From the NCBI GenBank assembly GCA_017962705.1, contig JAGCUV010000102.1, positions 1 to 32,355 of the forward strand: a DNA stretch of 32,355 bases. Reading direction: 5' to 3'. Position numbers and translations under genes: made by a program. This stretch comes from Bacteroidales bacterium. Its GTDB lineage: Bacteria; Bacteroidota; Bacteroidia; Bacteroidales; UBA932. This document shows, piece after piece, positions 15,446 through 27,110 of the stretch (position 1 is its first letter; the number at the start of each line of letters is the position of its first letter). The notes below the pieces were generated by a model. The model was given only the letters and a program-made list of their open reading frames with translations, searched no databases and was not told the origin of the DNA.

Positions 15446-15985
15446 TTGATAGACACGGGTCCGTTAAAAGCTTTCGCCGTTGTGGCGGATGTGGGCAGCT
15501 TTTCCAAGGCTGCCCTGCTTTTAGGCGTTACCCAAAGCGCGGTCAGCCAGTCGGTTGCCCTGCTGGAAAAACAGTATGGGGTAACCTTGCTGGACCGCAG
15601 CGACCGCCGTCGTATCCGTCTGACCCAGAAAGGTGAAAGCCTGCTGTTTCACGCGCGTCGCATCCTTTCGGAAGGGGAAGCCCTCGATTTTCTTTTTGCG
15701 CATTATGACGCTTTGCAGGAGCCGGAGGAGTTGAAACTGGCTTTCGACCGTTCGCTGGTTCCTTCGCTGACGGGGCGGGTGTTGGAGGCGCTCTATGCGC
15801 TCAATCCCCAGTTGCAGGTTATCCTTTGCACCCTCGAAGGAACCGCTGAAGCCGACTATACCTTTACCGCTGAGGGCTGCACCCCGTCCGTTACTTTCCG
15901 TGACCATCCCCTGACGGCCTATCTCAAAAAGGTGGTCAAGGAGTTAGGCGAATCTCATAAAGACGGGGCCAGTATTTTCCGGTGA
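15446..15985 (+). CDS. Truncated LysR-type DNA-binding protein
   Basis: This 179-residue protein has a clear LysR winged-helix domain in residues 4-65: LKAFAVVADVGSFSKAA, LLGVTQSAVSQSVALLEKQYG, LLDR, then LTQKGESLLFHARRIL. Full LysR regulators have about 300 residues. Here the effector-binding part is cut to about 90 residues, with only a weak match to the first strand and helix (ELKLAFDRSLVPSLTGRVLEALYALNP). The ligand pocket is therefore probably missing or much reduced. The start is TTG at 15446, 3 nt after the ferredoxin stop; no better start keeps the first helix. Its last 50 bp overlap the convergent cyclotransferase gene. It may be a constitutive binder or may sense something through the ferredoxin; both ideas are inference. 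Confidence 0.8.
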   Translation: MIDTGPLKAFAVVADVGSFSKAALLLGVTQSAVSQSVALLEKQYGVTLLDRSDRRRIRLTQKGESLLFHARRILSEGEALDFLFAHYDALQEPEELKLAFDRSLVPSLTGRVLEALYALNPQLQVILCTLEGTAEADYTFTAEGCTPSVTFRDHPLTAYLKKVVKELGESHKDGASIFR

Positions 15986-16748
15986 GGAAGATGCGCTGCC
16001 CGTCATAAGCGATGCCGTTGAGCACATCCGTGTTTCTCGTTCTGAGGGACCGGGGCAGCAGTCCCCGGCAGTCCACCTTGCCTTCCACCCTTCCACTGTC
16101 GGGATTGATGATGACGATGTAATCTTCTTGGTATACATTGGCCCAGATTTTTCCGTCAATCCACTCCAGTTCGTTGAGGTAGAGGACCGGTTTTTCGTCC
16201 ATCGTGACTTCTACCTTGCGGATGAGTTTGAGCTGCTTGTCGAAAAAATACAGGCGGGAAGAGCCGTCCGAGGAGATCAGCTGCTTGCCGTCGGTGGTGA
16301 GGCCCCAGCCCTGCCGGGGATAGCGGTGGGCGCGCCTGAATTCGAGGGTGGCGGCATCATAGACGAAGAGGACGGCTTCACGCCAGGTCAGGATAAACAA
16401 CTCACCGTCCAGTACGCAGCTGCCTTCTACGAAATACTTGCTTTCGAAGTCCAGTTTCCGTTCGCAGTTGCCGCTCTCCAAGTCGATATTCTTCCGGAAT
16501 GAGGACCTTCCGTAATTGCCGGTGCTTTCTTGCAGTTTTCCGTCTTGAAAAAACAGACCCTGGGTGTAGGCTTGGGTGTCGTGCGGGTATTCGTTGATGA
16601 CTTGTAATTTGTACTGCTGCACCCCGGCGGGCGCGCAGGAAGTCAGCGCAAGGGTTAACATGGCTAACGCCAGCGCTACCGTTGCTTGAAATATCCCTGC
16701 CAGCGGGCTCGCCGTACGCAGGTGCGATATGACACTCGTAACTTTCAC
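15936..16748 (-). CDS. Glutaminyl-peptide cyclotransferase, beta-propeller type, lipoprotein
   Basis: This family (plant/bacterial glutamine cyclotransferase, PF05096) turns N-terminal glutamine of proteins into pyroglutamate. The 270-residue product shows its signatures: AYTQGLFFQDGKLQESTGNYGRSS (about 60-84), GWGLTTDGKQLISSDGS, LNELEWIDGKIWANVYQED, and near the end LNGIAYDGQRIFLTGKYWPRLYEI. A lipobox LTSC puts it in the envelope. The start is uncertain. The GTG at 16748 gives a long signal region, whereas the only ATG downstream (16661) leaves almost no positively charged part. The -7 box ends 6 nt before the GTG, which would make the transcript leaderless or nearly so. The 3' end overlaps the LysR-like gene. 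Confidence 0.87.
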   Translation of the reverse strand: MKVTSVISHLRTASPLAGIFQATVALALAMLTLALTSCAPAGVQQYKLQVINEYPHDTQAYTQGLFFQDGKLQESTGNYGRSSFRKNIDLESGNCERKLDFESKYFVEGSCVLDGELFILTWREAVLFVYDAATLEFRRAHRYPRQGWGLTTDGKQLISSDGSSRLYFFDKQLKLIRKVEVTMDEKPVLYLNELEWIDGKIWANVYQEDYIVIINPDSGRVEGKVDCRGLLPRSLRTRNTDVLNGIAYDGQRIFLTGKYWPRLYEIRLTP

Positions 16749-16753
16749 GAGCG

Positions 16754-16761
16754 CAAAGATA
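16754..16761 (-). promoter_or_regulatory. -7 box abutting the cyclotransferase start
   Basis: The minus strand reads TATCTTTG with its last base 6 nt from the GTG start codon. If it is used, transcription begins at or very near the start codon. Confidence 0.45.
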
Positions 16762-16778
16762 GGAATTTTATTGGGAAG

Positions 16779-16853
16779 TGGGAGCAGACGGATTCGAACC
16801 GCCGACCCTCTGCTTGTAAGGCAGATGCTCTAAACCGACTGAGCTATGCTCCC
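16779..16853 (-). tRNA. tRNA-Val (anticodon TAC)
   Basis: The minus strand folds into a standard cloverleaf. The acceptor stem is GGGAGCA / TGCTCCC with discriminator A. The D-arm is AGCTCAGTCGGTTTAGAGC, the anticodon loop is CTTACAA on a TCTGC/GCAGA stem, and the T-arm contains GGTTCGAATCC. CCA is not encoded. It is 75 nt long. Confidence 0.95.
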
Positions 16854-16910
16854 AAACTTGTCAATGTGCGGACTCTGCGGCCTTCTTGCTTTCCTTTCCG
16901 AAAGCGGCTG

Positions 16911-16940
16911 CAAAGATAGGCAAAAATTTATAAATCCAAA
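16911..16940 (-). promoter_or_regulatory. Promoter of tRNA-Val
   Basis: On the minus strand a TTTG (16937-16940) and TATCTTTG (16911-16918) are spaced by 18 nt. The TTTG lies at the very end of nth. The leader to the mature tRNA 5' end is about 57 nt. Confidence 0.6.
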
Positions 16941-17564
16941 AATTTCCTGTCGGGAGCTGCGCAGAGGTCGGTGAAGGGACAGGACCCGCAGAGGGGACGC
17001 TGGGATTTGCAGGTGTAGCGCCCGAAGAGGATGAGCCAGTGGTGGGCGCGGGGGCGCAGGGGCTCGGGGATATGGTGTTCGAGGTCGCGTTCGACAGCTT
17101 CGGGAGTCTTGCCTTGGGAGAGGCCCAGGCGGTGGGAGACGCGGAAGACGTGGGTGTCGACGGCGATGACAGGCTGGTCGTAGATGATGGAGGCGATGAC
17201 ATTGGCGGTCTTGCGGCCGACGCCGGGCAGGCTCATCAGCGTGTCGATATCGGAGGGGATGGCGCCGTCGAAACGTTCCTGAATCTGGCGGGCGGTTTCG
17301 AGCAGATGGGCGGCTTTGCTGTTGGGGTAGGAAATGCTTTTGATCAGTCCCAGAATATCTTCCAGAGAGGCTGCAGCCATTGCCTTGGCATCGGGATAGC
17401 GGGCGAAAAGGGCGGGGGTGACGAGGTTGACGCGCTTGTCGGTGCATTGGGCGGATAGGATGACGGCGACGAGCAACTGGAAGGGGGAGCCATAGTGCAG
17501 TTCGCTTTCGGCCTTGGGCATCCACTCCTGAAAGCGCGCCACCACCGTGTTATATCGTTCCGTC

Positions 17565-17572
<8 letters not shown>
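16928..17572 (-). CDS. nth: Endonuclease III (DNA glycosylase/AP lyase)
   Basis: This enzyme removes oxidised pyrimidines from DNA and nicks the abasic site. The 214-residue product has the helix-hairpin-helix LPGVGRKTANVI, which contains the catalytic Lys. It also has the catalytic Asp in AVDTHVFRV and the C-terminal [4Fe-4S] motif C-x6-C-x2-C-x5-C (CKSQRPLCGSCPFTDLC). The length is normal. Its ATG at 17572 overlaps the ftsE stop by 8 bp, so the two genes are translated from one message. It ends 74 nt before tRNA-Val. Confidence 0.97.
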
Positions 17573-18284
<712 letters not shown>

Positions 18285-18305
18285 AATTTTTTCGAAAAAG
18301 ATACG

Positions 18306-18313
18306 CAAAGATA
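18306..18313 (-). promoter_or_regulatory. Bacteroidota -7 box for ftsE-nth
   Basis: The minus strand reads TATCTTTG, 21 nt upstream of the ftsE ATG. It lies in a 74-bp divergent gap, back to back with the box for the TPR gene. Confidence 0.55.
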
Positions 18314-18326
18314 GCGGAATTTTTGC

Positions 18327-18334
18327 TATTTTTG
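18327..18334 (+). promoter_or_regulatory. Bacteroidota -7 box for the TPR-barrel pair
   Basis: TATTTTTG lies 24 nt upstream of the TPR gene ATG. No TTTG box is seen 19-20 nt further upstream. Confidence 0.5.
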
Positions 18335-18358
18335 TAAAATTTTAGAAAAGAACAAAAG

Positions 18359-21343
18359 ATGAGAAAAATCTTGTTGACTTTCGGGCTTGCCATCACCCTT
18401 TTTTCTCTTTCGCTTTCTGCCGGAACCGGGAGTCGTTCGGAGCAAATAGCCCTGGCTATGGACTTGTACGACCACGGCTTGTTTTATGAAGCAGCCCGGC
18501 AATTTTCGGATATCGCCAAACGGGACGATGACTCCGAGGCGCTTGGCTATGCCGTTCTCTGTCGGGTTACGCTGAGGGCCGGCGGTTATGAGAAGGAAAT
18601 GGAAGATTTTCTGGATGGCTATCCTTCCATGCCGGTCTCGTACAAGATTATCTATCGTTATGCCCTCAATCGTTTCGACGATGAGGCTTATGCCGTGGCG
18701 CTCCGGTACTTCAATCGCCTGGAACTGGATTGTATCGAGCGGTCGCAATACAGCGAATTCTCTTTCAAGCAGGCATATTGCCACTTTGAACTTCTCGAAT
18801 ATGACGCGGCGGCCGAAGGGTTCCGGCGGACGCTCGAACTGCCCCGGTCCAGTTATCACGCTCCTTCCTGGTATGCGCTCGGTTATATGGCCTATCAGGA
18901 TAAGCGTTTCAAAGAAGCTTTTGATGATTTCTCCCGTGCCGTCACAGATGTCCGTTTCCAGGCCAATTCGACCTACTATATGATGGAATGCAAATTCATG
19001 ATGGGGGACTATGATTATCTGATAGAGGCCTCTGAAAATGCATTTGAAACCATTTCTGAAGACCGAAAGCCCCGTCTGGCACGCATGCTGTCCGAGATTT
19101 ACCTGGTTCGCCGGAATCCGGAGAAGGCCCAGGAGTATTACGACCAATATCTCGTAAAAGAGACGCCCAAGACGCGGAAAGATTATTTTTACGTGGGCTC
19201 CCTGCTCTACGCCATACAGGATTTCGAAGGTGCGGTCGAACACTTCAAGGGAATGGACTACCGGACCGACTCGCTGGGACAGATTGCCAATTACCAGATG
19301 GCCGACTGTTATCTCCAGCTGAAAAACAAAGTGGCTGCGATGGATGCCTTCAAAGCGGCTTCAGCCGTGGATTATGACGAAAAAATCGCTGAAGACGCGC
19401 ATTTTAATTACGCCAAACTGGCCTTCGATTTGAACCAGGATGGCGAAGGGTTCCGCAGCTATATGCAGAAATATTCCGATACCGTCCGGGGCGAGCAGGT
19501 TTACAGTTATATGGCGCTTTCCTATCTGCAGGACAAGCAGTATGACCGGGCCATCGAATCCTACGACAAAATCGACGAGTTCGACGATGCGATGAAGGAA
19601 AACTATATGAAGGCCAATTACCTGCGGGGTGCCCAACTGCTTACGGATGGTTCCTACCGTCTGGCGCTGTCTCATTTCAAATGGGCGGCCACCTATGCGG
19701 AAAAAGGTACTTTGTTCTCACAATATGCCAATTTCTACCTGGCGGATGCTTACTACCGCGATGGTCAGTACGACCGTGCCGGTAAAATTTATAAAGACCT
19801 ATACAATGCTTCCGCCCTGCACGGGACGCCCCAGCAGTCGCTCGTCGAATATGGCTTGGCCTATTGCTATTATCGCGAGAAGGACTATGAGAATGCCGAC
19901 CGCTGGTTTGCCCGTTACAGTGAGAAGAAGGATGCTCCCTATCGCAAGAATGCCGTCGTGCGCCGGGGAGACTGCCAATTTATCCGGGGCAACTATACCG
20001 CCGCTTTGCAGCAATACCGCGATGCGGTCGCACTGGATGCTGATCCGGATGATATTTATCCGTACTATCAGGCTGGCCTGTGCTGCGGCTTGCTGTCGGA
20101 CAAGACGGGGCGCATCGAAGCCCTTACTCCCGTATTGAAGGCCTCGCCGGAAGCCTCTTATTATGGAGAGGCGACGTATGAACTGGGTCTGGCTTATGTG
20201 GATGTCAAAAAAGATGTTCAGGCGCGTGAGGTCTTTACGAAACTGGTAGAAAGCGGAAGGGATACCACCTATGTATCCAAGTCTTTGCTGTCGCTGGGAA
20301 TGCTGTCCCGAAATGCCGGAGATGTGGATGAAGCGCTGTCTTATTACCAGCGCATTGTCGAGCAGATGCCGCTTTCCGGCTCGGCTCAGGATGCACTGGC
20401 TGCCATCGAATCCATTTATCAGGAGAAAGGGGAAGGTGCCGCCTATCTGGCTTATTTGGAAAAACTGGGCCAGGGAGAAACCAAGAGCGAGGAAGACAAA
20501 GAGCGTATCGTTTTCAGTTCCGCCGAACAACTCTTCCTCGGCGGCAATTGGGAACGGGCTGTTGCGGCCTTTGAAGCCTTCGGCGAGGCATATCCGTCAT
20601 CTCGCTTGATTTCCAAGTCTGATTTTTATCGGGCGGAGTCATATCGCAAGTTGGACGAAAAAGAAAAGGCCCGTGACTGCTACTCCCGGGTGGTGGAATC
20701 GGCGGATACCACTTTTATGGAGCCGGCGATGGGTGCGTTTGCGCAGCTTTCTTATCAGATGCAACTCTATGATGACGCCTATGGCGCCTATCGTGCTTTG
20801 TTGCAGTTTGCCCGTTTTGAAGAAAACAGGGAGCTGGCGCGCAAGGGCATGCTCTATTCCGCCTGGATGGCCCAGCGTTATGATTCTGCCATCGTTGCGG
20901 CGGATGTGCTGGCCGGACAGGTCGTCAAAAACGGAGGAGACGAAAAACTTCAGGAAGACATTACCTACATCAAGGCAAAGTCGCTGCTCGGCACCAGCCG
21001 CCGCGAAGAAGCCTTGCCGCTTTTCCGGCAGTTGGCCGGGAAGCCCAAGACGGCGAGGGGCGCGGAAAGTACCTACATCCTGATCAAAGATGCATTTGAC
21101 CGTGCGGATTATACGGCGGTAGAAGACATGGCTGCGGATTTCTCCGATTCGGGAACGACCCACGTCTATTACCTGGCCAAATCCATCATCCTGCTGTGTG
21201 ATGCCTATATGGAGAAAGGCGACATGCGATCGGCCAAAGACAATCTCGTGTGGATCCGTGACTCCTATCGCAGTTCCGATCCTTCGGATGATGTGCTGTC
21301 GTCCGTGGAAGAACGGCTTGCTAAAATTGACGCTAAACTATAG
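18359..21343 (+). CDS. Large tetratricopeptide-repeat exported protein
   Basis: This is a 994-residue protein with signal peptide MRKILLTFGLAITLFSLSLSAG. The rest is a near-continuous array of TPR-like helix pairs, for example DLYDHGLFYEAARQFSDIA, ALGYMAYQDKRFKEAFDDFSRAV, ALSYLQDKQYDRAIESYDKI, ADAYYRDGQYDRAGKIYKDLY and SFYRKLDEKEKARDCYSRV-type units, through to about residue 950. There is no catalytic motif. It should sit in the periplasm as a protein-binding scaffold. Six nt separate it from the barrel gene downstream, so the two probably act together at the outer membrane. I do not recognise a named gene. Codon use matches the neighbours. Confidence 0.85.
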   Translation: MRKILLTFGLAITLFSLSLSAGTGSRSEQIALAMDLYDHGLFYEAARQFSDIAKRDDDSEALGYAVLCRVTLRAGGYEKEMEDFLDGYPSMPVSYKIIYRYALNRFDDEAYAVALRYFNRLELDCIERSQYSEFSFKQAYCHFELLEYDAAAEGFRRTLELPRSSYHAPSWYALGYMAYQDKRFKEAFDDFSRAVTDVRFQANSTYYMMECKFMMGDYDYLIEASENAFETISEDRKPRLARMLSEIYLVRRNPEKAQEYYDQYLVKETPKTRKDYFYVGSLLYAIQDFEGAVEHFKGMDYRTDSLGQIANYQMADCYLQLKNKVAAMDAFKAASAVDYDEKIAEDAHFNYAKLAFDLNQDGEGFRSYMQKYSDTVRGEQVYSYMALSYLQDKQYDRAIESYDKIDEFDDAMKENYMKANYLRGAQLLTDGSYRLALSHFKWAATYAEKGTLFSQYANFYLADAYYRDGQYDRAGKIYKDLYNASALHGTPQQSLVEYGLAYCYYREKDYENADRWFARYSEKKDAPYRKNAVVRRGDCQFIRGNYTAALQQYRDAVALDADPDDIYPYYQAGLCCGLLSDKTGRIEALTPVLKASPEASYYGEATYELGLAYVDVKKDVQAREVFTKLVESGRDTTYVSKSLLSLGMLSRNAGDVDEALSYYQRIVEQMPLSGSAQDALAAIESIYQEKGEGAAYLAYLEKLGQGETKSEEDKERIVFSSAEQLFLGGNWERAVAAFEAFGEAYPSSRLISKSDFYRAESYRKLDEKEKARDCYSRVVESADTTFMEPAMGAFAQLSYQMQLYDDAYGAYRALLQFARFEENRELARKGMLYSAWMAQRYDSAIVAADVLAGQVVKNGGDEKLQEDITYIKAKSLLGTSRREEALPLFRQLAGKPKTARGAESTYILIKDAFDRADYTAVEDMAADFSDSGTTHVYYLAKSIILLCDAYMEKGDMRSAKDNLVWIRDSYRSSDPSDDVLSSVEERLAKIDAKL

Positions 21344-21349
21344 AACGTT

Positions 21350-23079
21350 ATGAGGAAGATTCTGACCCTCTATCTGATGCTGCTGGGCACGATGCTCTCT
21401 GCCCAAAGTCTGGATCCGACGGTCCGGGTGACCGGGACCTACAAAGGAAATGTTTCTTCTGAAGATTTCCCCCATCAGGAAGTGGTGCTGCCCGACAGTG
21501 TGGCCACCTTTGATACGCGTTTTGACTATTCTGTTTTTGAAAAGCCCTACCTGGGTTCGTATGACTTTTCGCCCTATCTGATGGATCTGCGCCCCAAAGC
21601 ACAGGAGGTCCGCAAGAACCAGTTGTATCTGCGGGCGGGAGCCGGCTACACCCTTCACCCGTTGGTGGATGCCTATTGGAATCCTGCGGTGGGGGACAGC
21701 TGCTTCAACCTGTCCGCATATGCGACCCACCGTTCCTATTGGGGGACCTATCAAGCGACAAACGCTTTTGACGGCAATGAAGTGTTGAAAAGTGAAAACG
21801 GACTGGAGAGCGATACAAGGGCCGGAGTGAAGGGACGTTATGACTTCAAGCAGGTGGTCCTGGACTGGGATGCCTTCTATAAGGGACTTCATGCCAAGAC
21901 CGGTACAAACCTGGTTTTTCCTTTCGGACAGCGGGGCTACAACCTGGCCAATGTGTCCGTGGGCGCACATTCTCCCCGGCAGCAGGTGGGGCGCATTTTC
22001 TATGATGCGCGTCTGGATGCCCATTATGCCCAGGATAATTTTACGGGATGGGAAGACCCGGTTCTGCGTATGGGCTATGTGGCTTTGTACGGGAAGGTGG
22101 GAGATATGGTCAGCCCGCACCACGGTTTTCAGTTCGATGTCGATTTGCGGGCTTTTATCCTTCGTTCGGGGGCTGATGCGGCGAACCCGATTCGCAACAA
22201 TTATGCGCAGCTGTTCAGCGTGACTCCCCATTATCTGATGACCTTCAAGAAATTCCGGATGGATTTGGGGGCCAATGTGGCCTATGTGCTCAATGATAAT
22301 TTTTCAACGAACTATCGCAGGTTCGGCCAGATTGTCTATCCCGACGTGACGATTGCCTACGACCCTTGGAAACAATGGGCAACCTTCTTCCTGAGGTGTA
22401 AGGGCGGCGTCAAAATGAACACCTACGACGATATGCTGGAGTCCAACCCTTATTTTCATGCCCTGTATAATTATGGCGGCGAGGCGCTGCTGGACAACAG
22501 CGTGGAGCGCATCAACGCGTCCCTGGGTGTCGATGGAAAAATCACCCCCAAGTGGTCTTATCACGTGGAACTGGGCTACAAAGTCGTTGGTTCGGCACCC
22601 ATGGAGGCTGTCAAAATCGAAACCGTAGAGATGCAGCCCCAAATACTCCCGGGTATCGCGTATGTCAATTACCAGAGTTTCTATGCGGGCCTGCGCTCCC
22701 GTTATCATTGTGAATTCCTGGATGTCAGCGGTGCTGTCCGTTACCAGGGAACCTACAACATAGATCACAACCATTTCATCAAAGGAGCTCTGACCTTGCC
22801 TCCCTTCCTGCTGGAACTTCGCGCCATGTACAACTATAACAAGCGGATTTACGCCGGACTCTCGCTGGAGGCACAAGGACCTCGCAAAGCTTATTGGTGG
22901 TTTGATGGTGTTGAGAAGAACTATACCATCCGTGCTTTCTGGAACCTGGGACTGGATGCGCAGTATGTTCTTTCGCCGGAATGGTCTTTCTGGCTGCATT
23001 GTGACAACCTCCTTTTCCAGGAGATTCAGCGCCATCCGTTCTTTGCGCAAAAAGGCGGTCAATTTACCCTGGGTATTAC

Positions 23080-23095
<16 letters not shown>
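21350..23095 (+). CDS. Plug-less outer-membrane beta-barrel protein (TonB-receptor-like barrel)
   Basis: This is a 581-residue protein with signal peptide MRKILTLYLMLLGTMLSAQ. The body alternates strands typical of large barrels: NQLYLRAGAGYTL, CFNLSAYATHRSYWGTY, ADMVSPHHGFQFDVDLRAF-type stretches and FRMDLGANVAYVL. It ends FTLGITLNIR. It has neither the plug domain nor the TonB box of a TonB-dependent receptor and is shorter than one, yet it is larger than OmpA-type barrels. It follows the TPR protein by 6 nt and is probably its outer-membrane partner. Transported substrates or exported partners cannot be inferred. Confidence 0.75.
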
Positions 23096-25102
<2,007 letters not shown>

Positions 25103-27109
25103 ATGGATAAAGTCAACTTCCCGCGCAACATCCGGGTTTACATCCCCCTCATCGTTCTTTTCTTCGTATTGTTGTTCCTCCTGCCCAGGGCAGGGAAGTT
25201 CAACTACGAATTCAAGAAAGGGCAACCTTGGATGTATGAGGATTTGTATGCCCGTTTTGATGTGCCCATCATCAAGAGTACTGCGCAGGAAGAAGAGGAC
25301 AGGGCTCAGGTCATGCGGGAGCAGCCGCCCTTCTATCACAAACACGCCAAAGCGCTGCCTCTGGCGCTTGAACAGGCGGATAAGTTGCCGCCTGCTTTTG
25401 CCCGGGTGGCGAAAGCAACGCTTAAGAAAATCTATGCCAAAGGTTTCTGTGACCAACTGAACACCGAAGCCCAGACAATTTGTTGCTATGAAGTAGCTAC
25501 GCTGGTAGATACGCTGGCGGTGGTGGACGTCTATACCCCGGAGCGGGCGCGCAAGGCGCTGATGGGGAGTACGAGATTGCTTTTTGAGCCCGAAACGGAT
25601 TCTTCCGCCGTCGAAAAAGGACTTGAAAGATGCCTGATTCCCAATCTGATTTATGACGAGACCCGTACTCGGGCGGAATTGTCGAAAGCGCTGGATAATG
25701 TCGCTCATTTTTCCGGTGTCGTCAACAACGGAGAGCGTATTATTGCCAAGGGGGAAGTAGTGACCGCACAGACGGAACAGGTTCTCAAGAGTTACCAAAT
25801 GGAATTTGATCAGAACTACGGTTATGACGGCAACCGCGTGTTTTTGTGGGGTAGTAACGCCTTCATCGCCTTGCTGCTGGTGGCGCTGCTCTTTTTTTCC
25901 ATCCTTTTCACCAATGTTAAAATTTTTGCGGATTATCATCGTTATCTCTATCTGCTGACCATCTTCCTGATTACGCAGTTGTGTATTTTTATAATAGGCA
26001 ACCCCAATTTCAACCGGCTCTATCTGGTTCCGTTTTCGTTGATGGCCCTCTTTATGCTTTCTTTTTTCCGCAAGAAAGTTGTGTTGCCGGTTTATCTGGT
26101 GTCTTTGTTCCCCATGCTCATTCTTCCGATGGGCGTACGGCTCTTCTTTGTCTGGACGGCGGCCGGTGTGCTCAATATTTTTACCTTCACTTATTTCTCG
26201 AAAGGTTGGCGACAGTTCCTCAACGCCCTGTTTACCTTTTTGCTGATGGCGTTGGTATTCCTGGCCTTCCAGTTTGCCGCTTCCGGTGAATTGCGAATCC
26301 CTACCGAAGAATTGGTTCTCCTGTTGCTGGGCTCTTTTCTGGCTGTGGCTGGCTATCCGTTCATCTATTTGTTCGAGAAGCTGTTTTCACTGGTTTCCAC
26401 CCATCGTCTGGATGATCTGTCCGATACCAATTCGCCTCTGTTGCAGTTGCTCTCTCGTACCGCTCCCGGAACCTATCAGCACTCCCTGCAGGTGATGAAT
26501 ATGTCGGAGGCCGTGGCCCGGGCCATCGGTGCCAACGTGGCCTTGATTCGTGCCGGCGCTTTGTATCACGATGTTGGAAAGATTCAGAATCCGCAATGTT
26601 TCGTTGAGAATCAGTTGGGTTCCGATGACTTTCACAAAGCACTCAGTTACGAGGAAAGCGCCCGTATGATTGTCCGTCATGTGGCAGACGGGGAAGTGAT
26701 GGCTGAAAAATATGGTTTGCCCGAGGTGGTGAAGCGTTTTATCCGTTCCCATCACGGAACCTCCTGCACGGGCTATTTTTATGCGAAGTTTATCGAAGAA
26801 GGCGGCAATCCGGAGCGAAAGCAGGAGTTTTGTTATCCCGGACCCAAGCCCCTGACGGCGGAAGAGGCGGTGGTGATGATTTGCGATTCCATCGAGGCCG
26901 CTTCCCGAACCCTCAAAATCTACTCGGACGACAGTATAACCGAATTGGTCGACCGCATTGTGGACGGAAAGATGAATGAGGGCCAATTCTCTGAGACAGA
27001 ACTGTCTTTGAGCCAGCTTAAGACGACCAAAGATGAGATTTGCAATTATTTGCGTCAGATGCACCACGCACGCATCGTATATCCGAATCTAAACAATATC
27101 AATAAATAG
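25103..27109 (+). CDS. 7TM-HD family phosphohydrolase (PgpH-like)
   Basis: This 668-residue inner-membrane protein has a first membrane segment at 11-28 and an extracytoplasmic region (7TMR-HDED type) to about 240. About seven membrane segments follow between 245 and 432, then a cytoplasmic HD domain. The HD domain has H460 (YQHSLQV), H489-D490 (ALYHDVGKI) and RSHHGT further on, so the metal site looks complete. In Firmicutes the family member PgpH degrades cyclic di-AMP; the same reaction here is inferred from the family. The ATG directly follows the gyrB TAG, and tig begins 1 nt after its own stop, so it is embedded in the gyrB-lnt run. Confidence 0.9.
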   Translation: MDKVNFPRNIRVYIPLIVLFFVLLFLLPRAGKFNYEFKKGQPWMYEDLYARFDVPIIKSTAQEEEDRAQVMREQPPFYHKHAKALPLALEQADKLPPAFARVAKATLKKIYAKGFCDQLNTEAQTICCYEVATLVDTLAVVDVYTPERARKALMGSTRLLFEPETDSSAVEKGLERCLIPNLIYDETRTRAELSKALDNVAHFSGVVNNGERIIAKGEVVTAQTEQVLKSYQMEFDQNYGYDGNRVFLWGSNAFIALLLVALLFFSILFTNVKIFADYHRYLYLLTIFLITQLCIFIIGNPNFNRLYLVPFSLMALFMLSFFRKKVVLPVYLVSLFPMLILPMGVRLFFVWTAAGVLNIFTFTYFSKGWRQFLNALFTFLLMALVFLAFQFAASGELRIPTEELVLLLLGSFLAVAGYPFIYLFEKLFSLVSTHRLDDLSDTNSPLLQLLSRTAPGTYQHSLQVMNMSEAVARAIGANVALIRAGALYHDVGKIQNPQCFVENQLGSDDFHKALSYEESARMIVRHVADGEVMAEKYGLPEVVKRFIRSHHGTSCTGYFYAKFIEEGGNPERKQEFCYPGPKPLTAEEAVVMICDSIEAASRTLKIYSDDSITELVDRIVDGKMNEGQFSETELSLSQLKTTKDEICNYLRQMHHARIVYPNLNNINK

Positions 27110-27110
27110 T

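Noticed and set aside
16686-16919. Forward frame containing SNRRPSACKADALNRLSYAP
   Set aside because: It is a translation across the antisense of tRNA-Val and has no gene-like start or context.
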